A DNA stretch of 64,000 nucleotides from Rhizobium acidisoli (GTDB taxonomy: Bacteria; Pseudomonadota; Alphaproteobacteria; Rhizobiales; Rhizobiaceae), in contig NZ_CP034998.1 in NCBI RefSeq assembly GCF_002531755.2, positions 2,170,001 to 2,234,000 of the forward strand, in the 5' to 3' direction. The notes beneath the pieces were generated by a model that was given only the letters and a program-made list of their open reading frames with translations, was not told the DNA's origin and made no database searches. Every line of letters begins with the position of its first letter. Position 1 is the first letter of the stretch. Positions 62,011-64,000 of the stretch are shown piece after piece. A program made the translations under genes and the position numbers.

Positions 62011-62946
62011 ATGAAGACTGATGCCAACCAAACCGTTCAACTGCTTCAATCGATCTTGAATGTCGCTCTGTCACTCCAATCCGCGGTCGACGAACTCAGG
62101 GGCGGTCCCGCCACCAAGTCGGGCCCCGAGGGCATGGTTGGTCTGGACGTTGAGCATGCACCGCGCGCTACTGGCGACGCCCTTTTGACTGATCAACAGC
62201 GTCGGATTTGCGAGCAGGTGATCAATGTCTTCGAAACCGGCACCATAAGCGGAAAGTACGGCTCGATCAGCCTCTACAACGACGGTCCGAACCGTATCCG
62301 CCAAGTCACATATGGCCGTTCGCAGACGACCGAGTATGGCAATCTCCGCGAACTCGTGGCCATGTACGCCGGTGCTGGCGGCCGGTATTCCGAGCAGCTA
62401 CGGCCATATGTCGAAAAGATCGGAAGAACACCTCTGGACGACGATCAGACGTTCAAGAACCTCTTGAAATCCGCCGGCAACGAAGACCCTGTCATGCGCG
62501 AATGCCAGGACGTCTTCTTCGATCGGCGTTATTTCCAACCTGCGCTGCGCTGGGCAGTCGAAAACGGATTCCATTATCCGCTCTCCGTGCTCGTGATCTA
62601 CGATTCATTCATTCATAGCGGCAGCATTCTCGGCTTTCTGCGCGAGCGCTTCACAGAGCGTCCACCGTCACAGGGCGGCAACGAGAAAACTTGGATATCG
62701 GAGTATGTCCAGGCCCGTCATAGCTGGCTCTCGAGCCACAGCAATCCTCCTGTCCGGGCCAGCGCCTATCGGACGAGAGACTTGCTGCGCGAGATAGATA
62801 ACGGAAATTGGGATCTATCTGCCGTGCCATTCAAGGCAAATGGCACCCCGGTTTACGGACGTCCCACCGACAGGGAAGCCCCTCCGACAGGGGATATGCT
62901 CCACGTCGTCAGCGGCGGTGTGGACTATGGAGACGCAGCAGAATGA
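62011..62946 (+). CDS. GH46 chitosanase-like hydrolase
   Basis: The 311-residue protein has an N-terminal amphipathic segment (LLQSILNVALSLQSAVDELR) and a linker. The GH46 domain follows: the first acidic residue E75 (NVFETGTISGKYG), D91 (LYNDGPNRIRQVTYGRSQTT) and YPLSVLVIYDSFIHSGSI. GH46 enzymes cleave chitosan-like beta-1,4-glucosamine polymers; related domains could attack cell-wall glycan. AGGAGG precedes the ATG. No signal peptide is evident. Confidence 0.8.
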   Translation: MKTDANQTVQLLQSILNVALSLQSAVDELRGGPATKSGPEGMVGLDVEHAPRATGDALLTDQQRRICEQVINVFETGTISGKYGSISLYNDGPNRIRQVTYGRSQTTEYGNLRELVAMYAGAGGRYSEQLRPYVEKIGRTPLDDDQTFKNLLKSAGNEDPVMRECQDVFFDRRYFQPALRWAVENGFHYPLSVLVIYDSFIHSGSILGFLRERFTERPPSQGGNEKTWISEYVQARHSWLSSHSNPPVRASAYRTRDLLREIDNGNWDLSAVPFKANGTPVYGRPTDREAPPTGDMLHVVSGGVDYGDAAE

Positions 62947-63015
62947 GGTCAAATCCGCGAGGCGCTCAAGGCGCTTCGCGGACCTCGTCAATCAGGAAAT
63001 TGCGGAGGACAGACA

Positions 63016-63759
63016 ATGGCCAGGGCATTGCAGACAACGAACGATGCCAGTCTCATGCATCAGGTTCTGACCCAGCTCGAAGCAACGCTGGAAGCGACGA
63101 ATTCAGTCGTTCAAGAGCTGCTTCGCAACAGTGAACCGGGCGCAGCTTTCGCGGCTGGTCGTATGAAATCCTTGCCCGATGCCGCCTTTTTCGCGAAAGG
63201 CGGACCGGCAGAACGTGGCGTCGATGAACCGATACTCATGACCTTGGCGGAAGATGCCGAACTCGAGCTTCCAATGGAAAGATTGATTGCCCTTCGAAAC
63301 GAGCGTTATCAGGAAAGCCACCCGCGTTATTGGGCGATAGCAAATTTCGACCTTCACTCGAGCAAGCCCCGCATGTTTGTTTTCGACGTGATCGCAAAAG
63401 AGACCAGCTCATACCTCTGTGCCCACGGGCGCGGGTCGGAAGGGCCTAGCGATGATGGAATTGCCGACGTCTTTTCCAATGTTGAGGGATCGAAGGCAAC
63501 GGCACTGGGCATCTATCGATGCGCGGAGACCTATCAGGGAGAAAACGGCTACTCGTTGAAGCTCGACGGCCTGGAAGAGACAAATTCAAGAGCCCGCTCG
63601 CGTGCCATCGTTGTACATGGAGCAGACTACGTTTCGCCGCGATTTTCCCAGCGATACGGGCGGATTGGCAGAAGCGAAGGCTGCCCTGCATTGGATCACC
63701 TGTGTTGGTTTCCACGCAGAACTGAGCCGGTTAGGCGCATAATTTCCATTGAGAATTGA
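63016..63759 (+). CDS. YkuD_2-type murein L,D-transpeptidase-like protein
   Basis: The 247-residue protein ends in a YkuD_2 catalytic domain: H201 (AIVVHGADYVSPRFSQ) and C223 (RYGRIGRSEGCPAL). An N-terminal helical segment (VLTQLEATLEATNSVVQELL) resembles that of the preceding GH46 gene. GCGGAGGACAGACA precedes the ATG. No signal peptide is evident. It ends 5 nt before the IS21-like end, so the IS inserted just after the operon or removed further genes. Confidence 0.78.
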   Translation: MARALQTTNDASLMHQVLTQLEATLEATNSVVQELLRNSEPGAAFAAGRMKSLPDAAFFAKGGPAERGVDEPILMTLAEDAELELPMERLIALRNERYQESHPRYWAIANFDLHSSKPRMFVFDVIAKETSSYLCAHGRGSEGPSDDGIADVFSNVEGSKATALGIYRCAETYQGENGYSLKLDGLEETNSRARSRAIVVHGADYVSPRFSQRYGRIGRSEGCPALDHLCWFPRRTEPVRRIISIEN

Positions 63760-63763
63760 GCCA

Positions 63764-64000
63764 TGTGAACCTTCCCCCAACGCGGTGAGCGACGGGGGCA
63801 ACGGAGTGATCCACATGGGACTTTTAAATATCATCCGTCGGATGGCGCTTCGGGAGAAGCAGTCGATCCGCGAGATCAGCCGACGAACCGGATTGTCGCG
63901 CAATACGATCGCGAAGTATTTGAGCGCCGGCACGATCGAGCCGAAGTTCACGGTACCGGAACGACCAAGCAAGCTTGATCCGTTCGCCGACAAACTCGCT
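63764..64000 (+). mobile_element. IS21-family insertion sequence, left end (partial)
   Basis: A TGTGAACCTTCCCCCA sequence at 63764, typical of IS21-type ends, precedes an istA frame. The element runs off the window, so the right end and target duplication cannot be checked. Confidence 0.65.
63815..64000 (+). CDS. istA: IstA transposase, N-terminal part (partial)
   Basis: The frame from the ATG at 63815 encodes MGLLNIIRRMALREKQSIRE and ISRRTGLSRNTIAKYLSAGT, the N-terminal HTH of IS21-family IstA transposases. The gene is truncated by the window end. Confidence 0.85.
   Translation, partial: MGLLNIIRRMALREKQSIREISRRTGLSRNTIAKYLSAGTIEPKFTVPERPSKLDPFADKLA

Noticed and set aside
63586..63993. A minus-strand frame spanning the YkuD_2 gene and IS21
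   Set aside because: It crosses an IS boundary and two good plus-strand genes.
41889..64000. CRISPR array or Cas genes guiding the Tn7-like module
   Set aside because: No regularly spaced direct repeats and no Cas-like frames were seen in this region.

Overview
The window looks like a Rhizobium chromosome of the R. leguminosarum/R. etli type. Three things support this: the six-gene cluster for the very-long-chain lipid A fatty acid (acpXL to lpxXL), a FnrN-type redox regulator behind two perfect anaeroboxes, and scattered aerobic (cob-type) cobalamin operons, one with a cobalamin riboswitch. Rhizobial intergenic palindromes also occur throughout. No rRNA, tRNA or CRISPR array was seen.

Core part, 1-41.8 kb. 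The left edge holds the tail of a LysR regulator, a decayed nitrilase-family fragment and gnd. Next come small regulators and single-domain proteins, then the acpXL-fabZXL-fabF2XL-fabF1XL-adh2XL-lpxXL operon (minus strand) and the divergent fnrN. The cobalamin genes fall in four groups: cobABCD (minus, 4-nt overlaps), cobE, cobP-cobW-cobN-cobO (minus, behind the riboswitch) and cobQ. Between and after them lie a nucleoside hydrolase, a TauE/SafE permease, a ClC channel, a nucleotide cyclase, an SDR, a ProX-like binding protein, an entericidin missed by length cut-offs, LysR regulators, a LysE/ArgO exporter with its ArgP-like regulator, a GreA-like factor, MgtC and three small stress-type proteins. 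cobN contains two palindromic repeat insertions, and the first carries an apparent 1-nt frameshift.

Accessory part, about 41.9-64 kb. GC content drops visibly and the genes become mobile or unfamiliar. A Tn7-like transposition operon (tnsA-tnsB-tnsC and two different tniQ/tnsD-like genes, all minus) abuts the stress genes. The key catalytic residues of TnsA, TnsB and TnsC can be seen, and a coiled-coil plus winged-helix gene diverges from tnsA. Rightward follow gene-poor debris, an IS256-family element with 17-bp inverted repeats, a broken WYL regulator, an orphan-looking DNA methyltransferase and a striking plus-strand operon. That operon encodes a papain-like protease fused to a degenerate alpha/beta-hydrolase domain, an SGNH-hydrolase/caspase fusion, a GH46 chitosanase-like enzyme and a YkuD_2 L,D-transpeptidase-like protein. 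An IS21-family element begins right after it and runs off the window.

Most interesting inference: the last operon may be a protease-controlled cell-envelope hydrolase system (defence, lysis or warfare) near a dual-TniQ Tn7-like element. Neither transposon end could be fixed by matching terminal repeats, so cargo status is not proven.
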